Assembly (NCBI RefSeq): GCF_904849725.1
Contig: NC_058523.1
Span: 169,056,689 to 169,120,688 of the forward strand
Direction of reading: 5' to 3'
From: Hordeum vulgare subsp. vulgare
Lineage: Eukaryota > Streptophyta > Magnoliopsida > Poales > Poaceae
DNA length: 64,000 nucleotides
A model generated the notes under the pieces. It was not told where the DNA came from and ran no database searches. It saw nothing but the letters and a program-made list of their open reading frames with translations. Shown piece by piece: positions 47,113 through 57,390 of this stretch; position 1 is the stretch's first letter, and the number at the start of each line of letters is the position of its first letter. The position numbers and the translations under genes are program-made.

Positions 47113-48066
47113 ATGGAGCGGGTCAAGAAGAAGAGCGGCAAGCAGAAGAAATCAAGCGGTCAGGTGGCGCTGCTGCCAGGATGGATCCACGGGGATTTCC
47201 TCCCTTCCTCTGTCCGGAAGGAAGATCTCCTGGAGCTCGTGGAGCATGGAATGCTGGTAGAGAAATCATGGAGGTTTCCTGGCGAAGAGGTCGAGCTAGA
47301 GCCGCTCGAAGGGGAACGGGTCCTCCTCCTGACCCGCGTCGAGCGAGGTTTCTCCCTGCCTCCTCACCCCTTTATTTGTGGGTTCCTGGACTTCTTCGGG
47401 GCTCAATTGCATCGCTTTTCTCCCAACGCCATTGCTCATCTTTCCGCATTCGTTACTCTATGTGAGTACTTCGTGGGGTGTCCTCCCCATTAGGGGTTGT
47501 TTAAGTACCTCTTCATTGTGCGCTCTTAGTCGGTGAAGAAAGCTAATCCGACTGACGACAAAACCCATGTTATACAATTGTGCGGGGGTTTGGGGCTCCA
47601 GAAGAGGAGAAAAATCACCTATCCCCATATGACCCTTCCCGAGTGAGTTCGCAATTGGCAATCCACTTGGTTTTATTGCAACGATCTTGCCTCTCCAGGC
47701 ATGTCGAGTGGCCTTCCTCCTTTTACTTTAGAGTGACCAAAAGCTCCTAGGACTCTGAAAATGTCGAGTGAGGAGAAAACCCAAGTACAACCCTTAGTGA
47801 ACGCATTGATTGGCCTGGCTTGCGGCGCGGTGACAGGGATGGATTTGTTGGAGACGTTCCTCGCACGGCGTATCCAACCTCTCTAGGCTAAAGATCATGC
47901 CATGTGGCATTACTCGGGTCTTGAAGACTCCAGTCGGTCTCATCCGAAGGAGGTCGATAAGGACACGGTGGCGAAGTGGATCCGCAGCATTACTGGTCCT
48001 TGGGACAATCCTCTGGCATCCAAGCGGGGTTTACCCTATTCTTCTCAGAATCAACTGGAGAATGTG
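47113..48066 (+). pseudogene. Antisense gene exon 1, putative gypsy-type transposon domain
   Basis: Plus-strand frame starting with a Lys-rich segment, then 'FICGFLDFFGAQLHRFSPNAIAHL' and 'FVTLCEYFVGCPPH' (47370-47490). This is the pattern of the 'putative gypsy type transposon' N-terminal domain found in antisense ORFs of grass Gypsy elements. Several in-frame stops (after CPPH near 47493, near 47646 and 47886) and possible small indels follow, but family-like text continues ('CGGLGLQKRR', 'GMDLLETFLARRIQPL', 'VAKWIRSITGPWDNP') to a splice donor GTGAGT at 48067. The product would be a nuclear or Gag-related protein of unknown role. This copy is a pseudogene. Confidence 0.75.
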
Positions 48067-48152
48067 GTGAGTCGTGCTTTGTTGTATATCTTTGTACTGT
48101 AGTCGAGTGACTGAAATTTATATTGACTGACTTGGTGATCTGTACTTCGTAG

Positions 48153-50044
48153 GCGTGGACGAACCTGTATTCGTCAGTACCGAATGGTGCCCTGCTCGAT
48201 GTTGAAGAAGGGAGCATGGAGGACAGTGTCGAAGATGACTACCTCAAAGATAACAAGGAGAGCGAGGAGGACTCGGAAGAGAGCGAGGAGGAGGTCTCAT
48301 CTCCTTCTCGCGTCGAACCTCGGTCTAAGCAACACCATGATCCAGCAGCCCCGCCGAATGCTAGGGTGACAGAAACCTTCTGACGTCTCTTGAGCTTGCG
48401 TTGGTTTTCCCCTTGAAGAGGAAAGGGCGATGCAACACAGGAGCAATAAGTATTTCCCTTAGTTTGAGAACCAAGGTATCAATCTAGTAGGAGAATTGTT
48501 TCAAGTCCAGAGTACCTCCACAAACAGAAAAGATCTTGCACCCAACTCTATAAAGGGGTTGTCAATCCCTTCAAGATTGATTGCAAAGTGAGATCTGAAG
48601 GCGGAAAGTGCACCGAAGTAAAAGAGCAAGGCTGAAAATATGGTGTGAGGTAGACCCGGGGGCCATAGTGTTCACTAGAGGCTTCTCTCAAAATAGCAAA
48701 TATTACGGTGGGTGAACAAATTACTGTCGAGCAATTGATAGAACCGCACAAAGTCATGACGATATCTAAGGCAATGATCATACATATAGGCATCACGTCC
48801 GAGACAAGTAGACTGATACTTTCTGCATCTACTACTATTACTCCACACATCGACCGCTATCCAGCATGCATCTAGTGTATTGAGTTCATGACGAACAGAG
48901 TAACGCCTTAAGCAAGATGACATGATGTAGAGGGATAAACTCAAACCAATGATGAAAACCCCATCTTTTTACCCTTGATGGCAACAACACGATGTGTGCC
49001 TCGCTACCCCTTCTGTCACCGGGTGAGGTCACCGCACGGTATGAACCCAAAACCAAGCACTTCTCCCATTGCAAGAATCATAGATCAAGCTGGCCAAAAA
49101 AAACCCACAACTCAAAGATAATTACAAGGATATGAAACCATGCATAAGAGAGATCAGAAGAAACTCAAATAAGATTCATAGATAATCTGATCATAAATCC
49201 ACAATTCATCGGATCTCGACAAACACAGCGCAAAGAAGATTGCATCGGATAGATCTCCATGAAGATCATGGAGAACTTTGTATTGAAGATCCAAGAGAGA
49301 GAAGAAGCGATCTAGCTACTAGCTATGGACCCATAGGTCTATGGTGAACTACTCACGCATCATTGGAGAGGTCATGGTGTTGATGAAGAAGCCCTCCGTA
49401 TCCGAATTCCCCCTCTGGCAGGGCACCAGAACGTGCCCCAGATGGGATCTTGCAGAGACAGAAACTTGCGGTGACGGAAAAGTACTTTCGGTGATCTCTT
49501 TATTTTTTCTGGGATTTTAGGGAATATATAGGCGAAGGAGCTAGGGCAGAGGAGGCCCAGGGAGCCCACAAGCTTGGGAGGCGCGGCCCCCCTGGCCGCG
49601 GCTAGGGGCTTGTGGGGTCCCTAGTGGCCCTCTGCCTTGGTTCTCAAGTCTCCCGGTCATCTTCTGTTTTGGAAAAAATCTTTTCAGAAGTTTTATTCCA
49701 TTCGGACTCCGTTCAAAATTCTCCTCTGAAAAGGGTCAAAAACACAGAAAAAACAGGAACTCGCACTTGGCACTGAGTTAATAAGTTAGTCCCAAAAAAG
49801 ATATAAAAGGCATACAAAACATCCAAAGTTTGACAAGATAATGGCATGAAACCATCAAAAAATATAGATACGTTGGAGACGTATCACCGAACAAGGCCTT
49901 GGTATCGAGTAGCCAAAGCACCAAGGGGGTTAGGGGAGCATCAGGCGAGTCGGTGGAGAAGTCTGTGAAGCAGTCAAAGCCCAGCAAGCCAAAGTCTCGG
50001 TTGGCTCTGCCTCGGATGAGGATCTCCGTACCAGTCTCCTCGAC
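48153..50044 (+). pseudogene. Antisense gene exon 2, split by a solo LTR
   Basis: After the acceptor TTCGTAG (48146-48152) a frame encodes an acidic, Ser/Glu-rich stretch typical for the middle of this family. It stops at the solo LTR (48359-49886) and continues from 49892 with a Lys/Ser/Pro-rich basic segment to a donor GTAAGT at 50045. Removing the insertion and one CCGAA rejoins the exon. Splice sites are predictions. Confidence 0.6.
48359..49886 (-). mobile_element. Solo LTR, 1.53 kb, inside the antisense exon
   Basis: 1,528-bp insertion with TGCTAGGG and ACGTATCA at its plus-strand ends, flanked by the perfect duplication CCGAA (48354-48358 and 49887-49891). Minus-strand orientation: starts TGATACGTCTCCAACGTATC, contains the GGAGACGTATC-type start common among abundant Triticeae Gypsy LTRs, and has a TATA-like CCTATATATTCCC near 49524. 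No internal region. Family name not assigned. Confidence 0.88.
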
Positions 50045-50119
50045 GTAAGTGTTCATCCTTTTCGTTTTATTCGAGTGATTTTTCTTTGTTGACGTTGACC
50101 GAATGGAGTTTTCTGTCAG

Positions 50120-50636
50120 ATCTGCAATTTCCATGATGTCGCTGCCAGGAGGAGGCGAGGACCACATGGATGTAGATACCGCGGACATGGCCACCTCCCA
50201 ACGAGGTGCGGTCAACTTTCACTCTGCTTTGTATTTTTGTGCATGTAGTTCTCCGATTGGAATTTTTGATATTATTGTTTACCCACTACAGATGTCATCC
50301 TTTTGGATGATGATGATCAGCAGTAACCGGATGTTAAGTTGGGTCAAATCGTAACTGAGAAGTCTGTGGTGAATGCTCCTCCTGTCGGTTCAGTCGTTGT
50401 CACTACAACGTCGACTCAACTGCAGTTGGAAACTCCAGTCGTAACTATCGCAGCTCCGACTCGTCCCATGCGTGCATATACAATGCGCCGAGTCCCGGAG
50501 GACTAGACTGGCACCGCCGAGGAGGCCATGATCCAGGTGGACCTGATGATGCAGCAGGCTAAAGGAGCTTATGAAGCCATCAAGTCAGTGTATGAGAATG
50601 GCTCGGTGCTTCGAACCAAGATCCGAGTAAGTGCGA
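50120..50636 (+). pseudogene. Antisense gene exons 3 and 4
   Basis: Two predicted exons: 50120-50205 (acceptor TCTGTCAG, donor GTGCGG) and 50292-50636 (acceptor CCACTACAG, donor GTAAGTGC). The second contains a Thr/Val/Pro-rich linker and 'MIQVDLMMQQAKGAYEAIKSV' before the donor, as expected just ahead of the coiled coil. A TAA near 50323 and a TAG near 50505 interrupt it. Confidence 0.5.
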
Positions 50637-50726
50637 TAGTAAGTTCGATATTCCGTTTGAATCTTGACCGCTGACTTCTTCACCCACTGGGGGTTTAGTA
50701 GTGTCACAAGGTTGTTTGTTTCCAGT

Positions 50727-51300
50727 CCAGTGGGGTCACGCTGAGTGAACCTACTGGGTGTAGTCCGTGAGACCGTTGTCGAGTGTTTTCATCGGTAGGG
50801 GTGTGATCGAAAGAAATATTTTTCTCTTTTGTTTGTTGACTCAGCCATGATTGACCTAGTAGAGTGTTGTAGGACCCAGTGGGGTCACGCTGAGTGAACC
50901 CACTGGGTGTAGTCACCGAGACCGGTGTTGAGTGTTTGCGTCGGCAGGGGTATGGTCAGTACACACATTTTTTCCTTGATCTGACTCAGCCAGAACAGAT
51001 TTGGTCGAGTGTTTTGGTATCCAGTGGGGGAACGCTAAGTGCACCCACTGGGTGTAGTCCCCGAGACTATTGTCAATTGTGTACGAATGGCTATAGTCTT
51101 AAGAGCTTGGACGTAGGGTCCTTTTGGACTCGGCCAGGACTGATGGTCGAGTGTTGTAGAATCCAGTGGTGTCACGCTGAGTGAACCCACTTGGTGTAGT
51201 CCCTGAGACCGCTGTCGAGTGCTTGCATCGGCAGGGGTCTGATCAGAAAGTACACTCTTTCTTTATTTGTCTTCGGGTATTTTGAGAATCAGTTGGACCA
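50727..51300. repeat. About 145-bp tandem repeat with hairpins, four copies
   Basis: Hairpin-forming cores CCAGTGGGG...CCCACTGG start at 50727, 50876, 51021 and 51163 (spacing 149, 145, 142). Each is followed by GTGTAGTC...GAGAC and GTCGAGTG blocks. The array fills the intron between antisense exons 4 and 5. Confidence 0.85.
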
Positions 51301-51364
51301 CTCTTTTACACTCGGAAGTGAAAGGATATTAGCGTTGACTGATCTTTTCCTTTGATGTTTGCAG

Positions 51365-51637
51365 AGAACATGTCAGATGGGAACGGAATACGCCAACTTA
51401 GAGGCGGAGAAGAATAAGCTCCAAGCAAGCCTGGAGGTTGCCATGAATGACTTGAACGCCTTGAAGAAGGCCATGGAGGATAAGGATAAGGCTCTGGCAG
51501 AGGCCAAAGAAGAAAATGCCAAACTCAAGAAGGAGCATAGTGACTGGGCCAAACAGCTCGAGAAGATGGCAAAAGGGGGAATGCTCAGGAGAAGTATGTT
51601 GGGAGTTTTGCAACCAAAATGCTTGCTACACTTACTG
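51365..51637 (+). pseudogene. Antisense gene exon 5, coiled coil
   Basis: Acceptor TTTGCAG at 51358-51364 and donor GTAAGTG at 51638. The exon encodes a heptad-patterned, Lys/Glu/Ala-rich coiled coil ('EYANLEAEKNKLQASLE', 'KALAEAKEENAKLKKE'), the hallmark central helix of the family. It joins exon 4 in frame. A frameshift near 51580 breaks the end, whose other frame reads 'KYVGSFATKMLATLT'. Confidence 0.75.
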
Positions 51638-51718
51638 GTAAGTGATTCGTGTTGAATGAACTACTTCGTATGTATTCGTCTATCTCGAGGCTGACTTTGC
51701 AATTTTTCTTTCACGCAG

Positions 51719-52292
51719 AGTTCTGTCAAGACTTGAAGAAGGAAACCGAGGAGGTGGAGCCACATATCGACCCCATCAATGCGCCTATAGGGGATGTTGT
51801 GTCATTGATATGTTCCGGCTAAACTCCCGCCTCCTGAAGGTATAAAGCTATGTTGCTCGACTGAAGACTGCTGTTGGAAAAATCGACAAGGAGTTATGGA
51901 CTAAAGACGCTCTCCAAACTTATCTAGAAGCGATGATGACCCGATTGGATCAAATCCCCAACAAAGTGCGGTCTTGGAAGAAATCGGCTGCTCGTTGTGG
52001 AGTTGACCTAGCTCTTTCGCTGGTCAGGGTCCACTGCAAGGAAGCTCGGGAAGACAAGCTAAAAAAGGTCCCGGTAGCTAACACGAAGAAGTTTCACTTT
52101 GAAGACTTTATGGAGACCTTCATCGACACGGCTACTCGTATTGCCGACGGGATTGCCTTGACACCTTCGTTAAGCCAGCAAGTCCACGTTGCCATGAAGA
52201 AGGAATGTTCGCTGCTTCAAAAAAATTTAATTGGCCTCAGTATGCCGAGTGATTTTGTAGTCGTTAAAACTTCATTCGGGTGTTTAACCTGA
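51719..52292 (+). pseudogene. Antisense gene exon 6, conserved C-terminal domain
   Basis: Acceptor TTCACGCAG at 51710-51718. Frames read 'FCQDLKKETEEVEPHIDPIN', then after stops and shifts 'MTRLDQIPNKVRSWKKSAAR', 'ALSLVRVHCKEAREDKL' and 'FMETFIDTATRIADGI'. These are strongly typical of the C-terminal domain of the antisense gypsy-type protein. The last ORF ends at 52292. Stops near 51823-51840 confirm decay. Confidence 0.8.
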
Positions 52293-52481
52293 GTACATTT
52301 GCTTGCGCAGATAATCTTGATCTGCGCTGAATATCTTTAAATTTATCCATATCTGGATGGAGTTTTTTTTGAATGCTCATGGCATACGCAAAGTCTCACA
52401 CTTCAGAAAAGTCTAATTCACGGTTAAGTGTCCGAGTGAAAAGATTAGTTTTCGCTAGGCTGGGGATTCAGTGCTAGGTTT

Positions 52482-53367
52482 CCAAGTCAGAGGATTGTCC
52501 TTCACTTAGAATGCATTCTGTACTAGAACTAAGCGGGTTAGCAGCCAAGTTTCCGAGTGGGAATGTGGCTCACCACTCGGAGTAGATTCGTACTTAGGCT
52601 AAGCGGGTTAGCGACTAAGCCCCCGAGTGAGAGGATTGCTCATCACTCAGAGAATTTGTAACACTTCGGCAAAAACTGGTTCGCAACTAAGCCCTCGAGT
52701 GAGAGGATCGCTCATCACTCGGAGTCAGTTTGTACTTTGGCTAAGCGAGCTAGCGGCTAAGTCCCCCGAGTGAGAGGATCGCTCGTCACTTGGAGAATTT
52801 TTAACACTTAGGCGAATACTGGTTCGCAGCTAAGCCCCCGAGCGAGAGGATCGCTCATCATTCAGAGTCGATTTGTACTTAGGCTAAGAGGGTTAGCGGC
52901 TAAGCCCCCGAGTGACGAGGATCGCTCATCACTCAGATAATTTTTAACACTTAGGCGAATACTGATTCGCAGCTAAGCCCCCGAGTGAGAGGATTGCTCG
53001 TCACTCGGAGTCGATTTGTACTTAGGCTTAGCGTGTTAGCGGCTAAGCCCCCAAGTGAGAGGATCGCTCATCACTCGGAGTTGATTTGTACTTAGGATAA
53101 GTTGGTTAGCGGCTAAGCCCCCGAGTGATGAGGATCGCTCGTCACTCGGAGTCGTTTTGTGCTTAGGCTAAGCGGGTTAGCGGTTAAGCCCCCGATTGAG
53201 AGAATTGCTCGTCACCCGAAGTTGTTTTGTACTTAGGCCAAGCGGGTTAGCGGCTAAGCCCCCGAGTGAGAGGATTGCTCATCGCTCGGAGAATCTTTAA
53301 CACTTAGGTGAAAACTGGTTCGCAGCTAAGCCCCCGAGTGAGAGGATTGCTCGTCACTCCGAGTTGG
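52482..53367. repeat. 70-bp hairpin repeat array, about 13 units
   Basis: Units of 70-73 bp start at about 52482, 52553, 52623, 52695, 52766, 52838, 52908, 52981, 53051, 53121, 53192, 53262 and 53333. Each contains CCGAGTGA...TCACTCGG, an inverted repeat with a 12-14 nt loop (GAGGATCGCTCG). Two spacer variants occur: GTACTTAGGCTAAGCGGG and AACACTTAGGCGAATACTG. The array lies between the integrase end (minus) and the antisense gene end (plus). It is not a CRISPR: units are contiguous and eukaryotic. Confidence 0.9.
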
Positions 53368-53479
53368 TTTTTTGACTGGAGTCGACAAAGATTGCAGAAA
53401 TCATGACTTTGACAAGCATATTGTTCAGAGCCAACTTTATCCGTGACATTATATCAATCGATGATCAAGTATAAAAACG

Positions 53480-54680
53480 TTTGAGTAGGTCAGCATTCCA
53501 CGCGCACGGCTCGTCGGTCCTCTTCTAGAGATTGTAGAGTCGATAGGCTCCATTGTCCAGCACCTTGGTGACGATGAATGGTCCTTACCACGTAGGAGCT
53601 AGCTTGTGAGATCGCTGTTGATCCACTTGGAGTACCAGATCGCCTTCATGGAATGTCCGACTCCTTGCATGCCTCGAATGAAAACGCTGCACATCTTGTT
53701 GGTAAATCATAGACCGAATCAACGCCATCTCGCGTTGCACCTCCAAGAGATCCACTCCATCCTGTCACGCTTGCTCGGCTTCAGCTTTTGAACAGAGGTC
53801 CACTCAGGGAGAATTATGGAGCAAATCACTCGGTAGGACGGCTTCAGCTCCATACACCAGGAAGAATGGCGTGCATCCGGTCGACCGGTTCGGAGTCGTC
53901 CTCAGGCCCCAGACAACAGAAGGCAATTATGTTACCCAAGCGCCAGCGGCATGCTCAAGGTCTCGCACAAGTCAAGGTTTTAATCTTTGGAGGATAAGCC
54001 CATTCACCCGCTCAGCTTGACCGTTGGTTTGGGGATGGGCAACAGATGCAGAATCTAGTCGGGTCCCTTGATCAGAGCAGAAACGCCTAAACTCATCTGA
54101 GTCGAAGTTTGATTCATTGTCCCTGATGATGCTCTGCGGGACTCCGTACCGGAATATAATCTCTCTCATGAATTTGATGACAGTACGAGAGTCTACCTTC
54201 TTAATAGGTTTGGCTTCGATCCATTTGGTAAACTTGTCAACTGTAAAAAGCAAGTGTCTGAACCCACTCTGACCTGTTCAGAAAGGACCGACCATATCTA
54301 GGCCCCACACAATGAATCGCCAGATGATAGGGATAGTCTTCAAAGCAGATGTAGGCTTGTGAGACAAGTTGGAGTGGAACTGACATCCTTCACAGTGATC
54401 AACGATATCTTTGGCCATTTCATTGGCGCGTGGCCAGAAGAATCCAGCTCGATATGCTTTGGCAACGATGGTCCGAGAAGACGCATGATGGCCACAGGTC
54501 CCTGAGTGGATTTCTTCCAGGATCAGTCGGCCCTCCTCACGGGAGATGCACCGATGAGTCGGCCCTCCTCAGGGGAGATGCACCGCTGAGCTACACCAGT
54601 AACACTCTGTGTGTAGAGTTGATCACCCATCACTGAAAAGGCCTTCAATCTGCGGACAATTTGTCGAGCTTCATCTTCAT
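53480..54680 (-). pseudogene. Gypsy C integrase
   Basis: Minus-strand integrase. From 54560 down: the zinc-binding region (His pair near 54490, Cys pair near 54390), then the core in frame 54253-53972 with 'TVDKFTKWIEAKP' (first D), 'IIRDNESNF' (second D) and 'GQAERVNG' (third, E). The usual Gly after DN is Glu here. The C-terminal region continues in broken frames with 'VYGAEAV' near 53850 and 'GAYRL' near 53560. A 39-bp direct duplication near 54537-54585 repeats GATGCACCG and CGGCCCTCCTCA. Not functional. Confidence 0.85.
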
Positions 54681-54689
54681 CTTATGGTA

Positions 54690-55070
54690 ACTCTTTCCTC
54701 GGAATGTATGCAATATACGACACTATCCACTCGGGCATAATTACCAGAATTTCCATGACCAAATCAACGACTGCTAGAACATCGACTTCAGTCGGATTGG
54801 TAGCACTCAAAGGTTGTGGGGGCTCTTCAATGAAAAGGTCTTCTTGTAATGAAGGGCTATGCAAGTTTTCCAAACACACATCACTGGTACAGGTTTCCGA
54901 GTGGACCCGATCTTAGCCAATTCATCAGCTGCTTGGTTTTTTAGTCGGGGTACATGATGGAGTTCTAAGCCTTGAAACTTCTTCTCCAGCTTCCATACTG
55001 CATTGCAATATCCAGTCATGGCGGGGTTTCTAACATCCCATTCCTTCATCACCTGGTTTACCACCAAATC
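54690..55070 (-). pseudogene. Gypsy C RNase H C-terminus and linker
   Basis: Minus-strand continuation of RNase H: 'GLELHHVPRLKNQAADELAK' carries the conserved His and Asp of the RNase H C-terminal motif. It is separated from the main RT ORF only by a TAG at 55071-55073, where element D has a Ser codon in 'GDSD'. A frameshift near 54840 leads to the linker toward integrase. Confidence 0.8.
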
Positions 55071-56634
55071 CTAGTCGCCGTATACCATCAGGCGCCAAAC
55101 GCCGAGTGAGATGGCCATACGCAACCCGTAGAGGAGAGCTTCATACTCAGCCTCGTTGTTGGAGGAATCGAAGTGAATTTGGAGAACATAACTGAGCTTG
55201 TCTCCTTTGGGGGATATCAGAACTACGCCAGCACCGGAACCATTCAACATTTTGGAGCCGTCGAAGAACATGGTCCAGTGTGCCGAGTGGACCTCGGCAG
55301 GTTGCTGCTGTTCCACCCACTCGGCCATGAAATCGACAAGAGCATGGGACTTGATAGCTTTCTTGGCTTCGAACTTGATGTCACAATACATTAACTCCAT
55401 ACCACACTTAGCCACTCGACCATATGTGTCCCAATTGTGAAGGATCTCACACAACGGAGCGTCGCTGAGGACTGATACCGAGTGGTCTTGAAAGTTATGT
55501 GCCACCTTCTTCGTTGATAGGTATATTCCGTAAAGAAGTTTCTGGTAATGGGGATACCTTTGCTTTGAAGGGCTCAATACTTCAGAGATGTAATAGACTG
55601 GGCACTGAACCTTGAATGCTTTGCCTTCCTCCTCTCGCTCAACAGTCAGGACTGTGTTGACGACTTGATTGGTAGGTGTGATGTATAAGAGGAGAGGCTC
55701 TTTGCTGTGCGGAGCAGCAAGAACCGGCTGGGTGGATAGCAGTGTTTTTAACTCAGCTTCTGCCTCGGGAGTCCACTCGAAGGTGTCGGACTTCTTCATG
55801 AGTCGGTATAGGGGTATGGCTTTCTCTCCGAGGCGAGATATAAACTTGCTTAGTGCTGCCAAGCACCCGGTAAGCTTTTGGACGTCGTGCAAACTCTCGG
55901 GGCTCTTCATTCGAACGATGGCGTCGATTTTCTCGGGGTTGACGTTGATTCCTTGTTCGGAAACGAGGAAACCGAGTAACTTGCCACCAGGAATGCCGAA
56001 TGTGCAATTTGCTAGGTTTAGCTTGATATCGTACCTCCTTAGGTTGGCAAATTTTTCTGCCAAGTCACTCAGCATGTTGAAACCTTTGTGAGACTTGACA
56101 ACGATATCGTCCATGTAGGCTTCAACATTCCGACTGATCTGATCGATCACGCACTTCTGAATCATACGCATGAATCTCGCGCCCGCATTCTTCAGACCAA
56201 AAGGCATGGCTATGTAATAGAAACACCCGAATGGGGTGATGAACGATGTTTTTATTTCCTCTGGACCATACAGACGGATCTGATGATAGCCATAGTAAGC
56301 ATCTAAGAAAGATAGGTGCTCGCATCCCGCAGTCGGTCCACGATCTGATTGATATGGGGGAGCGGGAAGTGATCCTTCGAGCAGACCCGATTGATATGCT
56401 TGAAGTCTATACACATGCGGAGTGACTTGTCTTTTTGGTGACCATGACGATATTCGCGGGCCACTCGGAGTGGTAAACCTCGCGAATGAACTTAGCCTCG
56501 AGGAGCCGAGCCACCTCCTCGTCGATTGCTTTCCATTTTTGCGTGGCCCCCCGACGCAAGTGCTCCTTGACAGGCCTAGCCTTCGGGTCGACTCTCAGTC
56601 GGTGCCCAGCCAGTTCTGTAGGTACACCAGGCAT
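55071..56634 (-). pseudogene. Gypsy C reverse transcriptase and RNase H
   Basis: The best-preserved gene of element C. Minus-strand RT begins at 56634 with 'HRLRVDPKARPVKE' and 'YHSEWPANIVMVTKK'. A frameshift near 56410 moves to the 447-codon frame 56414-55071 with 'SFLDAYYGYHQI', 'TPFGCFYYIAMPFGLKNAGA' and the active site 'EAYMDDIVVKS'. Then come the thumb, connection and RNase H ('MFFDGSKMLNGSGAG', 'EAEYEALLYGLRMA'), which hold three of the acidic RNase H residues. It copies element RNA into DNA within virus-like particles. One frameshift and a stop at the end make it defective. Confidence 0.92.
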
Positions 56635-56787
56635 GTCAACACACTTCCATGCGAAGATATCCTAGTTCTCTCGAAGGACCTGGATGAGCTTGACTTCCTA
56701 TTTAGCATCGAGCATTGTTGATATGTTGGTCGGGGTAGCGTTGGGATCCATCGGTTGGATGCTCACTTTCTTCATGTCTCCCGCCGA

Positions 56788-57390
56788 CTAAAAAGCGGAC
56801 TCAGAAGCGGACTTCTTTGAGTGCATCAGCTCGGCACGATCTGTGGTCTTCCTGTACTCATCTAGCTCCACCACTGCCATCTGATGACCGACAATTTTGG
56901 AGCCCTGCTGTAGGCACTCCTCTGCTCTCTGCAGATTTCGAGTGACTGTGATGACTCCGTTCGGCCCTGGCATCTTCATCTTCAGGTGCACATAACATGG
57001 TCGAGTCATGAAACGTGCATAGGCTGGGCGGCCAAGAATGGCATAGTAGGCACTCTGAAAACCCACCACCTCAAACGTAATCTTCTCCTTGCGAAAGTTC
57101 TTGTCGAAGCCGAAGACGACATCCAATGCGATCTGGCCGAGTGACTTGGCCTTCTTTCGAGGGATAACTCCGTGGAACTGCATGTTTCTCTCGCCGAGTC
57201 TGTACATCAGAATGCCCATTCCCTTGAGAGTATCGGCATATAGAATATTTAGACCACTCCCTCCATCCATCAGCACCTTGCGAAGACGAATGCCTCGAAC
57301 AACTGGGTCAACGATGAGAGCTTCACAACCAGGAGTGGGGACATGTGCAGGGTGACCCGACTGATCGAATGTGATAGCAGTCTGCGATCA
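56788..57390 (-). pseudogene. Gypsy C aspartic protease
   Basis: Minus-strand frame from 57276 down to 56788, open also upstream toward 57390. It contains 'LMDGGSGLNILYADTL', the DGGS-type active site of plant Gypsy proteases, then 'FEVVGFQSAYYAILGRPAY' with the second hydrophobic-ILGR motif. The protease cleaves the Gag-Pol polyprotein. A stop near 56788 separates it from RT. Confidence 0.85.

Noticed and set aside
47003..47465. Alternative overlapping plus-strand ORFs in exon 1
   Set aside because: Only the frame starting at 47113 shows the family motifs FFGAQLHRFSPN and FVTLCEYF.
48381..49886. Alternative solo LTR start at TGACGTCT
   Set aside because: Its flanks (CCTTC and CCGAA) do not match; starting at 48359 gives a perfect CCGAA duplication.
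52482..53367. CRISPR array
   Set aside because: Units are contiguous 70-bp tandem repeats in a Gypsy element, without unique spacers or cas genes.
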